DNA of 64,000 nt from Myxococcales bacterium (GTDB lineage Bacteria; Myxococcota; UBA796; SXON01), in the NCBI GenBank assembly GCA_009692585.1, contig SHYX01000024.1, positions 6,304 through 70,303 of the forward strand, written 5' to 3'. The notes beneath the pieces are model-generated. The model worked only from the letters and a program-made list of their open reading frames with translations, did no database searches and was not told the origin of the DNA. Numbering within the stretch: position 1 is the first letter of the stretch; each line of letters opens with the position of its first letter. The position numbers and the translations under genes were made by a program. Shown one piece after another: positions 24,911 to 33,286 of the stretch.

Positions 24911-26146
24911 ATGAAAATCCACGAGTTTCAGGGTAAAGAAGTGCTTCGAAAGCACGGAGTTCCCACCCTGCGCGGCGCTGTGGCGCATACGGTGGACGGG
25001 GCGGTCGCGGCGGCTCAGTCCATCGGCGGGTCGGTATGGGTGGTGAAGTCGCAAGTGCACGCGGGCGGGCGCGGAAAGGGCAGATTCATCGGGGATGTCG
25101 ACGACGCGGCGCTCGACCTCGCGGCGGCCGGGCACGATGCTCCGGGGAAGGGTGGCGTGCGCGTGGTCAAGAGCATGGACGACGTGCGGCTGGCCGCCAA
25201 GGCGATGCTGGGGCAGCGGCTGGTCACCAAGCAGACCGGCCGCGAAGGCGCGGTCGTCCACAAGATATTCATCGAGGAGGGATGCCAGATCAGCAAGGAG
25301 TACTACCTGGCGATCCTGCTCGATCGTGCCGCCGGGCGGATCGTGGTGATGGCCAGCAAGGAAGGCGGGACCGAGATCGAAGAGGTCGCCGCACACCGTC
25401 CCGAGGCGATCGTCAAGGAGTGGGCCGACCCGCTTACCGGGCTCGGGGCGTGGCAGGCGAGGAACCTGGCCTTCGGATTGGGACTCTCCGGCAAGGCAGT
25501 AGCGAACTTCGTCAAGATCGCCCAGGCGCTGTACCGGGCCTTTCTCGGGGCCGACTGCGCGATGCTCGAGGTCAACCCGCTCATTCTCACCGCCGACGAC
25601 CAGGTGCTGCCGCTCGACGCGAAGATCACCTTCGACGACAACGCGCTGTTCCGCCACCCCGAGTACGAGGCCTACGCCGATCCGGCGGAGGAGGACCCTC
25701 AGGAAACCCTGGCCGCACGCCACGAACTTTCGTACGTCAAGCTCGACGGCAACATCGGTTGCCTGGTCAACGGCGCCGGTCTCGCCATGGCGACGATGGA
25801 CATCATCAAGTTCTATGGCGAAGAACCGGCGAATTTTCTCGACGTGGGCGGTGGCGCCAACAAGGAGAAGGTCACGGCGGCGTTCAAGATCATCACCGCC
25901 GATCCCGCGGTGAAGGGCATCCTCGTCAACATCTTCGGCGGCATCATGAAGTGTGATGTGATCGCTGAGGGCGTGCTCGCAGCGGTGCTGGAGACGGGCC
26001 TGAAGGTGCCGCTGGTGGTTCGCCTCGAAGGCACCAATGTGGAGTTGGGAAAGAAGATCATCGCGGAGAGCGGCCTGCGCGTCATCTCGGCGGATTCAAT
26101 GTCAGACGCGGCCGAGAAGATCGTCGCCGCCGTGCGGGGGGGTTGA
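24911..26146 (+). CDS. sucC: Succinate-CoA ligase beta subunit
   Basis: This 411-residue ATP-grasp subunit binds nucleotide and succinate. Conserved features are [17 protein letters not shown] at the start, [40 protein letters not shown] and the GGGA/NIFGGI stretch that forms the succinate site. With SucD it interconverts succinyl-CoA and succinate plus CoA with NTP formation. The start is fixed by the conserved N-terminus. sucD begins one base after its stop, the normal sucCD arrangement. Confidence 0.97.
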   Translation: MKIHEFQGKEVLRKHGVPTLRGAVAHTVDGAVAAAQSIGGSVWVVKSQVHAGGRGKGRFIGDVDDAALDLAAAGHDAPGKGGVRVVKSMDDVRLAAKAMLGQRLVTKQTGREGAVVHKIFIEEGCQISKEYYLAILLDRAAGRIVVMASKEGGTEIEEVAAHRPEAIVKEWADPLTGLGAWQARNLAFGLGLSGKAVANFVKIAQALYRAFLGADCAMLEVNPLILTADDQVLPLDAKITFDDNALFRHPEYEAYADPAEEDPQETLAARHELSYVKLDGNIGCLVNGAGLAMATMDIIKFYGEEPANFLDVGGGANKEKVTAAFKIITADPAVKGILVNIFGGIMKCDVIAEGVLAAVLETGLKVPLVVRLEGTNVELGKKIIAESGLRVISADSMSDAAEKIVAAVRGG

Positions 26147-26147
26147 G

Positions 26148-27029
26148 ATGGCGATCCTTGTCGACAACAGCACCAGGCTGGTGGTGCAGGGCATCACCGG
26201 CGCGGCGGGTGGCTTCCACGCCAGCCAGTGCCGGGCGTACGGAACCAACATCGTGGCGGGGGTCACGCCCGGCAAGGGCGGCACCTTCTTCGAAGGCGTG
26301 GTGCCGATCTTCGACACCGTCCAACAGGCGGTCGAGGCGACGGGCGCCAACGCCAGCATGATCTTCGTGCCGCCCCCGTTCGCCGCCGACGCGATCCTTG
26401 AAGCGGCTGACGCCGGGGTCAAGCTGCTCGTGCCCATCACCGAAGGGATTCCAGTTCGCGACATGCTGCCGGTTCGCGCGTTCCTCGACGCGCGCGGCGT
26501 CCGGATGATCGGCCCCAACTGCCCGGGGATCATCACCCCGGGTCAGTGCAAGATCGGGATCATGCCGGGCCACATCCATCGGCCGGGGCGCATCGGCGTC
26601 GTCAGCCGCAGCGGGACGCTCACCTACGAGGCTGTCGGTCAACTGTCGCGACTTGGCCTTGGGCAGAGCACCGCCATCGGCATCGGTGGCGATCCGATCA
26701 TCGGGACCAGGCACATCGACGTGCTCAAGCTCTTCCAGGCCGATCCCGAGACCGACGCGATCATCATGATCGGCGAGATCGGGGGGAGCGCGGAAGAGGA
26801 GGCGGCCGCTTGGGCCAAGGACCACTGCACCAAGCCGATCGTCGGGTTCATCGCCGGCGCAACCGCCCCACCGGGGCGGCGTATGGGTCACGCGGGTGCG
26901 ATCATCTCCGGTGGCCAGGGCACCGCCGAAGCGAAGTTCGAAGCCATGGTCGCGGCCGGCATCCACATCGTGCGCAGCCCCGCCGAGATGGGCCGAAAGC
27001 TCGCCGAGGTCATCGGGCACCGCGCGTAG
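26148..27029 (+). CDS. sucD: Succinate-CoA ligase alpha subunit
   Basis: This 293-residue partner of SucC binds CoA in its Rossmann domain. Motifs are [32 protein letters not shown] and the active-site histidine that becomes phosphorylated, H248 in [14 protein letters not shown]. Length is standard. The ATG lies one base after the sucC stop, indicating translational coupling. The gene is followed by ndk after 74 bases; nucleotides made by the ligase are interconverted by that kinase. Confidence 0.97.
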   Translation: MAILVDNSTRLVVQGITGAAGGFHASQCRAYGTNIVAGVTPGKGGTFFEGVVPIFDTVQQAVEATGANASMIFVPPPFAADAILEAADAGVKLLVPITEGIPVRDMLPVRAFLDARGVRMIGPNCPGIITPGQCKIGIMPGHIHRPGRIGVVSRSGTLTYEAVGQLSRLGLGQSTAIGIGGDPIIGTRHIDVLKLFQADPETDAIIMIGEIGGSAEEEAAAWAKDHCTKPIVGFIAGATAPPGRRMGHAGAIISGGQGTAEAKFEAMVAAGIHIVRSPAEMGRKLAEVIGHRA

Positions 27030-27103
27030 GGCGACGCGGTCGGGATCACGCTGGCGGTGCCGAGGCCCCGGGGATAGACGCGCCCCCCGCCACGGAGCCC
27101 AAC

Positions 27104-27517
27104 ATGGAACGCACTCTCTCGATCATCAAGCCCGACGCCGTCAAGGCCCAGAACATCGGCAACATCGTCGCCCGCCTCGAATCCGAAGGCCTGCGCATCG
27201 CGGCGATGAAGAAGGTGCTGCTGGACCGGCGCATGGCTGAAGGCTTCTACGCCGAACACCGGGGGCGCGGCTTCTTCGACGAGCTGGTCACGTTCATGAC
27301 CAGCGGCCCGGTGGTGGTGATGACGCTGGAGGGCGAGGACGCGATCCTCCGCTACCGCTCGATCATGGGCGCCACAAACCCGGCGAACGCGGCCGAGGGT
27401 ACGCTCCGCAAGTTGTACGCGGCCAGCGTCGGTGAAAACGCGGTTCACGGCTCTGACTCGCCGGCCAGCGCCGCCCGCGAGGTGGCCTACTTCTTCGCGA
27501 GCACCGAAGTCCTCTAG
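27104..27517 (+). CDS. ndk: Nucleoside-diphosphate kinase
   Basis: This 137-residue enzyme transfers the gamma-phosphate between nucleoside di- and triphosphates through a phosphohistidine, H115 in NAVHGSDSP. Other hallmarks are [10 protein letters not shown] at the start and the MGATNPANA loop. Length is typical for bacterial Ndk. A CACGGAG ribosome-binding site precedes the ATG. Its position after sucCD is common and fits channelling of GTP/ATP formed by the ligase. Confidence 0.97.
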   Translation: MERTLSIIKPDAVKAQNIGNIVARLESEGLRIAAMKKVLLDRRMAEGFYAEHRGRGFFDELVTFMTSGPVVVMTLEGEDAILRYRSIMGATNPANAAEGTLRKLYAASVGENAVHGSDSPASAAREVAYFFASTEVL

Positions 27518-27565
27518 CCGCCGCGGCACCCCGGCCACGCTACACTGCGCCGGCGGAGCGCGGGC

Positions 27566-28351
27566 ATGAGCAAACAGATCGGCGACGGCTACCACCTGAA
27601 GTTCACCATCGGCCGCACGCTCTGGAACGACCTCTTCGGCGCCGGGTTGCCATTCGAGCTTGGAAAGGGAACCTTCGACCTGGTCAAACAGGTGCGGGCT
27701 GGCGTAAAGCAGCTCGGCGTGCGCGAGCGGGTTCGCGGGCTGCTGGAGGATCGACAGGTCCAGCTTCCCGAGGTCATGGTGCGCGGAAAGGACGCCGCGG
27801 TCCGGGTCTGGGAGGATCGCCGCGAGACGGTCTGGAAGGTGGTGGAGGAGCTGGTTCGGGTCGAGGGAGACTGGCAGGTTCACGTCGACCGCGAAGGGAG
27901 CGACTTCCACTACGGCAACCAGCGCTTCGGCGTCGAAGCGCACGTAAAGGCCGTCGCGACTGGAAAGGTGTATCTTCTTCGCGAGAACGTGGAGTTCCCC
28001 TTTGTGCTCGAAAAGCGCATCGGCGCCGAGGCCGCGTTGGGGGACATCCGGTACGACAAGGAGCGGAAGGCGCTGATCGGGCAGCTCCAGGACGTGGAGA
28101 TCGACCTGGGCGAACACTTCGTGCTCCAGATGCTCAGCCGGGGGGTCGAGCGGCTGCTTCAGGAGCAGGTGGGGAAGGTCAACCCGGTGCCGATCCTGCG
28201 CAAGGACCAGCTCGAGGACATGGTGTCGCCCGCGGGCGGCCCCCTCAAGATGAAGATGGGCGTGGAGGATGTCGCGCTGGACATCTCAGAGGACGAGATG
28301 ACGCTCAAGGTGCGGTTCGGCTTCCAGCAGCTTCAGCTGACCGGTGGGTGA
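27566..28351 (+). CDS. Conserved-looking hypothetical protein
   Basis: This 261-residue soluble protein has no signal peptide, starting at an ATG preceded by GGAGCG. It reads as amphipathic helices alternating with strands (GKVYLLRENVEFPFVLEKRIG, DVEIDLGEHFVLQMLSRG) and ends in KVRFGFQQLQLTGG. The alternating pattern and a long helix before a sheet could suggest an SMP/BPI-like lipid-binding fold, but I do not recognise a family. It is preceded by a TACACT element 20 bases before its ATG, so it may be transcribed separately from ndk. It converges with the signal-peptidase-like gene. Confidence 0.7.
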   Translation: MSKQIGDGYHLKFTIGRTLWNDLFGAGLPFELGKGTFDLVKQVRAGVKQLGVRERVRGLLEDRQVQLPEVMVRGKDAAVRVWEDRRETVWKVVEELVRVEGDWQVHVDREGSDFHYGNQRFGVEAHVKAVATGKVYLLRENVEFPFVLEKRIGAEAALGDIRYDKERKALIGQLQDVEIDLGEHFVLQMLSRGVERLLQEQVGKVNPVPILRKDQLEDMVSPAGGPLKMKMGVEDVALDISEDEMTLKVRFGFQQLQLTGG

Positions 28352-28366
28352 TCGGCCGACCGATCA
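28349..28366. terminator. Palindrome spanning two convergent stop codons
   Basis: The 7-base arms TGATCGG and CCGATCA with a CCGA loop contain the TGA stop of the upstream gene on the plus strand and the TGA stop of the convergent gene on the minus strand. It could act as a small bidirectional terminator. There is no T-tract. Confidence 0.35.
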
Positions 28367-28954
28367 GTGTCGCCCGAGCTTCGAGCTCTCGGGGATGATG
28401 GCCGGCTCGCCGCGCCCGCCCCAGAAACGCCGCCAAGGTGTCGAGGTCGCGCCGACGCGCAGCACCACGACGCCACTGATCGCCGCGAGCGGCACCGGTC
28501 CCCACCAACGCGAGTCGAGCGCGTGGTCACGGTCGTCGGCGCCCAGGTAGACGGAATCGTCGGGTACGCCCGCGTCTTCGCGCTTGAGTCGCGTGGTCCC
28601 GACGCTCCCCAGGGTCAGATGGGTTCCCTCGAGGAATACCGGTCGGCCCAAGTACTCACCCATGTCGAGCACGCGTACTTTCGGACGGTTCGAGGTGCGG
28701 AAGGCTCGCCCGTCGTAGGCGACCGCGCCCCCCATCGACTCGACCCGGCGCAGGGTCCACCGGGCGGGGTCCAGCGGGTCGGTGACCGCGACGATGTCGC
28801 CTTCACGTGCCTGGATGTCCAGAATCAACACCAGATCGCCGGGAAATAGCGACGGAGACATCTCGGCGTCAGGGACGCGGGCGGTCTTGGACGCGACGGC
28901 TCCGAGCACGCCCAGCGCCACGATGAGCGCGACGCTAGCGGCCCGTCGGCTCAC
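28364..28954 (-). CDS. Signal peptidase I-like protein lacking the catalytic dyad
   Basis: This 196-residue protein has one N-terminal membrane helix (about 8-20) and the S26 (LepB) fold. Box B reads DAEMSPSLFPGDLVLIL; here the nucleophile position before Met-x-Pro-Ser-Leu is Glu31, not Ser. Box D reads WTLRRVESMGG; the Lys general base before the conserved Arg is Arg69. Box E, LGADDRDHALDSRWWGPVP, is well conserved. The fold is therefore kept while both catalytic residues appear substituted, suggesting a non-proteolytic binding role. The GTG at 28954 overlaps the stop of the FG-GAP lipoprotein gene (GTGA), so it is made together with that exported protein. Alternative: a remote active-site rearrangement. 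Confidence 0.85.
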   Translation of the reverse strand: MSRRAASVALIVALGVLGAVASKTARVPDAEMSPSLFPGDLVLILDIQAREGDIVAVTDPLDPARWTLRRVESMGGAVAYDGRAFRTSNRPKVRVLDMGEYLGRPVFLEGTHLTLGSVGTTRLKREDAGVPDDSVYLGADDRDHALDSRWWGPVPLAAISGVVVLRVGATSTPWRRFWGGRGEPAIIPESSKLGRH

Positions 28955-30849
28955 TGGCAGAAGGGCTTCTTCTGGCGCGCCTCGTTGTTCTCCTCGTCGC
29001 ACTCGGTCACGACCCCCGTACCGGAGCCGTTGTCGTCGACGTACACCCAGATCGCGTCGGCCCCGTCGAGCTTGGCGCTCTTGACGGAGAAGGTGACCGC
29101 CTCCGATGTCTTCCGCGATTTGGTGCCCTCGACCGTCACGGCGGTGGCGATCGACTCCAGCTTCCCGCCACGTTCGGCGTACAAGGCGAAGGAGAGGCCG
29201 GGCTCGACATCGACCGCGCCGGAATTTCGGGCTCGGGCGGTGACAGTGTACCAGCCGCGGTCACAGTCTTCGGCGCAGGAGGCCAGGATCTCCACCTCAA
29301 GGTCGGCTGCGAGCGCCTCGCCGGGCGGGAGAGCATTGGCCGATCGATAGTTGTTGTACGTGGTGAAGTTCGGCGTGGCGTTGACCGGGACGGTCAGGTC
29401 GTCATTGATGTTGGTGATGCTGTAGGCGAACTGGTTCCACACCGAGCGCGCTGGGGCCCAACTGTTGTTGACGTCGCGATACACACTGAAGGCCGCGCCG
29501 TAGAAGCCGTCGTGGCTGACCACCATGTCGGCGTGCCCGTCGGCGTCGACATCGGCGATGACCGGATAGTCGTACATCGTGGCGCTGCCATGTTCGGTCG
29601 TCTTGAACTTCACGGTGCCGTCGGTCCCATCGAAGGCGTAGATGGCGACCTCGTCGAAGTAGACCACCTCCAGGATGCCGTCGCCCTCGAAGTCGAAGCT
29701 GGAGGCGCCGCTGGCCCCGGTCGTGTCACTGACCTTCGCTTTCCAAAGGACGGAGCCGTCTTCGGCGTTGAGCACCCACAGGTTGTTCGCTCGCGCGGCG
29801 AAGACCTCCGGTAGCCCGTCGCCATCGACGTCCGCGACGGACGGCACCGACATGATGCCCGGCGTGTCGCCGCCACCACCCGGAAGATCGAAGGTCCAGA
29901 GCTCGGTGCCGTCGGTGTCGTGGGCGACCAGCTCGCTGTAGGTGGAGCGGATGAACTCCGCCTCAGGGTCGCCGTCCAGGTTGACGATGGCGGGGGCGCC
30001 GTCGGATCCGCCGCTGATGGTCATCGTGGCCCGACCGTCGGGATTGTAGAAGGCGTTGCCGACGACGACCTCCTCGACCCCATCCAGGTCCATGTCGGCG
30101 ATGGCCGGTGTGCTGCCTTCCCCGTACAGCGGCCCGAACGCCACGTAATTGTCGCATCCACGGCCCTCGCGCCCGACGCCCCGCTCGGTGAGGTCCTCGG
30201 TGAGGAACACCCGCCCGGCGATGATCTCCACGTCGCCGTCGTGCTCCATGTCGGCCACGATGATCCCGGTCGCGTGGTCCAACTCGCCGTCGGTATACCG
30301 GTCGGACTCGGCGAGGATGTTGCCCTCGGAGTCGTACTTGACCACGCTGTAGTCGCCGTTGCCGAAGAGGTTGTCCTGGTACATCTTCACCACGAAGATC
30401 TCGGCCTGCCCGTCCTCGTCGACGTCGGCGAGCGTGGCGCCGCTCCCGTAGGCGAGCCTCGCGCCGGTCGTCTCCCAAAGGAGCGTGCCGTCGCCGGTGT
30501 ACACCGTGAGCTCGGAGAAGTCGGGGTTGAGGAAGAAGGCCCCGTCGACCACCACGATCTCCGGCATGCCGTCACTGTTGATGTCGCCGACCGCGGGCAC
30601 CGAGTCGGAGGAGCTTCCGGCTTCCCAAACCACCACGGGCTCGAAACCGCCGATTTCGTAGTGGCAGGTGTCACCCAAGGCCACGTCCTCAGGCGGGAAC
30701 TCATCGGGCTCACACGCGCCGAGACCGTCGGTTTCGGGGTCGAACTCGCCGTCGTCGTCGGCGCTGTCGACGCCCACCTTGTCGGTGAGCCCCTCGAGGT
30801 TGAAGTCGCTGCAGGCGGTGAGGACCAACAGAAGCGGAAAGGTGCGCAT
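28951..30849 (-). CDS. FG-GAP/VCBS repeat lipoprotein with CARDB-like C-terminus
   Basis: This 632-residue protein has a type II signal peptide (LVLTAC, Cys13). An acidic linker (VDSADDDGEFDPETDG) leads to a series of FG-GAP/VCBS blades, each with a Ca2+-binding DxNxDG or DxDxDG loop, for example GDINSDGMPEIVVVDG, DVDEDGQAEIFVV, DMDLDGVEEVVVG and DVDADGHADMVVS. These should form a beta-propeller. The last 120 residues are an Ig-like CARDB-type domain (VTARARNSGAVDVEPG ... VVTECDEENNEA). It is surface or periplasmic and lipid-anchored; ligand unknown. It is translationally coupled to a degenerate signal peptidase homologue, which is unusual. Confidence 0.88.
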   Translation of the reverse strand: MRTFPLLLVLTACSDFNLEGLTDKVGVDSADDDGEFDPETDGLGACEPDEFPPEDVALGDTCHYEIGGFEPVVVWEAGSSSDSVPAVGDINSDGMPEIVVVDGAFFLNPDFSELTVYTGDGTLLWETTGARLAYGSGATLADVDEDGQAEIFVVKMYQDNLFGNGDYSVVKYDSEGNILAESDRYTDGELDHATGIIVADMEHDGDVEIIAGRVFLTEDLTERGVGREGRGCDNYVAFGPLYGEGSTPAIADMDLDGVEEVVVGNAFYNPDGRATMTISGGSDGAPAIVNLDGDPEAEFIRSTYSELVAHDTDGTELWTFDLPGGGGDTPGIMSVPSVADVDGDGLPEVFAARANNLWVLNAEDGSVLWKAKVSDTTGASGASSFDFEGDGILEVVYFDEVAIYAFDGTDGTVKFKTTEHGSATMYDYPVIADVDADGHADMVVSHDGFYGAAFSVYRDVNNSWAPARSVWNQFAYSITNINDDLTVPVNATPNFTTYNNYRSANALPPGEALAADLEVEILASCAEDCDRGWYTVTARARNSGAVDVEPGLSFALYAERGGKLESIATAVTVEGTKSRKTSEAVTFSVKSAKLDGADAIWVYVDDNGSGTGVVTECDEENNEARQKKPFCQ

Positions 30850-30879
30850 TGGCGAGTCGGTATCAAGTTATCAGGCCCG

Positions 30880-31134
30880 ATGCTTGACCCGCCGGGCGAG
30901 GTGGTGCGGCTGGATGCGGAATTCGCGCTGTTGCGCTCCCCGCGCCTGCGAGTCGTGGACGCCGGGCGGCTCATCAGCGACCGGCTGGTCGATTCCCTCT
31001 CGGCCTCGGGGGGGTGGCGCAGGTGGGGGCAGAGGGCGCCGGGACGATCAGTCCAACGCGGCGAGAGTGGCGTCGGTTGCCTCCCGGGTGCTGAGGACCC
31101 CCCCGAGCTCGCGGGTGACCTGCCCCGCCCGTAG
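30880..31134 (+). CDS. Possible small ORF or gene remnant
   Basis: An 84-codon frame starts at an ATG at 30880 and ends inside the 3' end of the convergent dehydrogenase gene, overlapping it by 87 bases. The first 50 codons have high third-position GC and a plausible protein pattern (EVVRLDAEFALLRSPRLRV, then DAGRLISDRLVDSL); after that the frame is merely antisense to the neighbour. It could be a truncated gene or chance. I recognise no family. Confidence 0.25.
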   Translation: MLDPPGEVVRLDAEFALLRSPRLRVVDAGRLISDRLVDSLSASGGWRRWGQRAPGRSVQRGESGVGCLPGAEDPPELAGDLPRP

Positions 31135-32085
31135 GCAACGCTGGATGGCGCGCTGAATGCGGGCTTCGTCCTCGTCTCGGCCCAACCACGCCAGCAGCAT
31201 CCCGACGGTCAGTATGGTCGCGATGGGGTTGGCGATCCCCTTGCCGGCGATGTCGGGGGCGCTGCCGTGAACGGGCTCGAAGAGCGCCGCTTTACCGGGG
31301 TTCAAGTTGCCGGACGCGGCCAGGCCGATCCCTCCTTGAAGCGCCGCGCCCAGGTCGGTGACGATGTCGCCGAACAAGTTGTTGGTCACGATGACATCGA
31401 AGTCCTGCGGAGCCTGGACCAGCCGCATGCACAGCACATCGACATAGAGGTGCGATGACTGGATATCGGGGTACTCCGCGGCGACTTCCTTGAACACCCG
31501 CTGCCAGAGATCGTGCCCGTGCCGCATGGCGTTGGCCTTGTCGCTCATGCAGACGCGGCGGCGGCCGTTTTTCCTTGCCCAGGCGAAGGCGGCACGGATG
31601 ATGCGCTCGACGCCCTTGCGGGTGTTGATCTCCTGCTCCATCGCGATCTCGTCGGCCGTTCCGCGTTTGAACTGGCCGCCTACACCGGTATACAGGCCCT
31701 CCGTGTTCTCACGGAAGACGACGAAGTCCACGTCGGCCTCGGCGCGATCCTTCAGCGGGCAGTAGCGGGCGTCCAGCAGCTTGCAGGGCCTGAAGTTGAT
31801 GTAGAGATCAAGCTGGAAGCGGGAGCCGAGTAGGATGTCCTTGGCGTGGACGTTGCTCGGTACCCGCGGGTCCCCGAGGGCGCCGAGCAGCACCCCCGCG
31901 AACTCGGACCCAAAACGAGCCATGACGTCGGCGGGCATCGTGGTGCCGTCCCTGAGGTAGCGCTCGGCCCCGAGGTCGAAGTGCTCGGTCACCACGTCGG
32001 GTGCGAGCGCGTTGAGCACCCGTAGACCCTGCTCGATGACTTCTGTTCCGATGCCGTCGCCCGGCACCACCGCGATCTTGGGCAT
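31048..32085 (-). CDS. Isocitrate/isopropylmalate-type decarboxylating dehydrogenase
   Basis: This 345-residue NAD(P)-dependent beta-decarboxylating dehydrogenase has PKIAVVPGDGIGTEV at the start. The RENTEGLYTGVGGQ segment, the DKANAMRHGHDLW region, catalytic-loop VDVLCMRLVQ, the metal-binding NNLFGDIVTDLGAALQGGIG, and the cofactor loop FEPVHGSAPDIAGKGIANP are all present. The sequence after RENTEG is closer to isocitrate, homoisocitrate or tartrate dehydrogenases than to the RELTGG of classical LeuB, so the substrate is uncertain. The ATG at 32085 is preferred over one five codons earlier because it starts the conserved N-terminus. No leucine genes adjoin it. A hairpin separates it from the upstream desaturase gene. 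Confidence 0.85.
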   Translation of the reverse strand: MPKIAVVPGDGIGTEVIEQGLRVLNALAPDVVTEHFDLGAERYLRDGTTMPADVMARFGSEFAGVLLGALGDPRVPSNVHAKDILLGSRFQLDLYINFRPCKLLDARYCPLKDRAEADVDFVVFRENTEGLYTGVGGQFKRGTADEIAMEQEINTRKGVERIIRAAFAWARKNGRRRVCMSDKANAMRHGHDLWQRVFKEVAAEYPDIQSSHLYVDVLCMRLVQAPQDFDVIVTNNLFGDIVTDLGAALQGGIGLAASGNLNPGKAALFEPVHGSAPDIAGKGIANPIATILTVGMLLAWLGRDEDEARIQRAIQRCLRAGQVTRELGGVLSTREATDATLAALD

Positions 32086-32107
32086 GCCGGGACCTAACAT
32101 GCGACAT

Positions 32108-32132
32108 GGGGAAAGGCCGGTGGCCTGTCCCC
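32108..32132 (-). terminator. Hairpin after desaturase gene
   Basis: Arms of 11 bases (GGGGAAAGGCC and GGCCTGTCCCC, one mismatch) enclose a 3-base loop, starting at the stop codon of the desaturase gene. It is a likely transcription terminator in the minus direction, without a strong T-run. Confidence 0.45.
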
Positions 32133-33145
32133 TACTTGGCTTCGGCCGGCTCGCCCGCAGGGGGCCTGGTCCGGTCGGCCTCCCCGTAGGTCACCATGCG
32201 GCCCAGCGCCGGGTCCCACACGTTGTCCTTGAGGCAGGTCCAGACGTCCCGGGGGTGCCAGGTGGTGCGGTGGGGGTCTTGAAGCTCGGGCATCCCCGCC
32301 ATCGCCTCAGGCAAGCGGTAGAAAGGGATGCGGTGGTTCAGATGGTGCACGTGGTGGTAGCCGATGTTGCCGGTGAACCAGTGCATCAGGGCGGGCATGT
32401 CGAACATCGACGAGCTGTGGAGCGCGGCGAACGTGTACTCCCACTCACGACGACCCCGGATCTGCATGCCCGGGAAGTTGTGCTGCGCATAGAACAGGTA
32501 CGACCCTGCCGCGGTCGAGATGACGACCGGCATGAGGAAGCCGAGGAGCCCCGCCTGCCATCCCCAGGCGACCGACGCCCCGCCCACCACGGCCCCGTGG
32601 AACAGCAGCGACAAGAGCCCATCGAGGTGCTGCCTGGGCTGACGACGGAAGGGCGACAAACACATCCCGATGACGAACATGAACAGGTAGCCTACGCTCA
32701 TCGTGAGCGGATTCCGTACGAAACGGTAGCCGAAGCGCTGAAGGGGCGACATCTCGTTCCACATGGCCACGGTGACGACCGGGTAGCTCCCGATCGAGGC
32801 GCCGACCATCTTGGCCGTGTGCTTGTGGTGGTAGTCGTGCGATTCACGCCAGACGCTCGGGCCTGCGAGGATGTAATAGCCGAAGAACCGCATGATGAGC
32901 CCGCCCACCTTGGACCCGACGAACACCGCCGTATGCAGGTAGTCGTGGTAGAAGATGAAGACGCGCACCATCAGCAGTCCGGACAGGATCGTCGCGGGAA
33001 TCGCCAACCAGAGCGGTGCCGTAGAGGCTACGGCGATGCTGAGGCCCCAACAACCGAGGGTGACCACGAGCAGGCGCCAGGTGAGCGCCCGGTCTTCCTT
33101 GGCGTATTCGTTGGATGCGCGGACCAACTCGGGACCCGTTCGCAT
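32132..33145 (-). CDS. Membrane fatty-acid desaturase
   Basis: This 337-residue di-iron membrane desaturase/hydroxylase has four to five membrane helices. The three histidine boxes that bind the iron pair are present: HDYLH (67-71), HDYHH (103-107) and HHVHHLNH near residue 260. It introduces a double bond or hydroxyl into fatty acyl chains or a related lipid. The ATG at 33145 is supported by CTGGAGG at the right distance and by a promoter just upstream; an earlier in-frame Met lies within the promoter. The gene stands alone between a promoter and a hairpin. Confidence 0.9.
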   Translation of the reverse strand: MRTGPELVRASNEYAKEDRALTWRLLVVTLGCWGLSIAVASTAPLWLAIPATILSGLLMVRVFIFYHDYLHTAVFVGSKVGGLIMRFFGYYILAGPSVWRESHDYHHKHTAKMVGASIGSYPVVTVAMWNEMSPLQRFGYRFVRNPLTMSVGYLFMFVIGMCLSPFRRQPRQHLDGLLSLLFHGAVVGGASVAWGWQAGLLGFLMPVVISTAAGSYLFYAQHNFPGMQIRGRREWEYTFAALHSSSMFDMPALMHWFTGNIGYHHVHHLNHRIPFYRLPEAMAGMPELQDPHRTTWHPRDVWTCLKDNVWDPALGRMVTYGEADRTRPPAGEPAEAK

Positions 33146-33167
33146 GCGCGACCTCCAGAATGACGGG

Positions 33168-33196
33168 TGTTTACAGGGACTCGGGGCCGCGGGCAA
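33168..33196 (-). promoter_or_regulatory. Candidate promoter of desaturase gene
   Basis: On the minus strand, TTGCCC and TAAACA are separated by exactly 17 bases. They sit 22 bases before the desaturase ATG, with a GGAGG ribosome-binding site between. This is one of the best sigma-70-like matches in the window. Confidence 0.5.
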
Positions 33197-33286
33197 GGGC
33201 TGCCTCCCTCCTTTGCGTCATTTGTTGACCCGTGGACCGTCCGGTCGTGTTGACGGGCAGGCCTCAACCGCGCACGTTGCTGGTGC

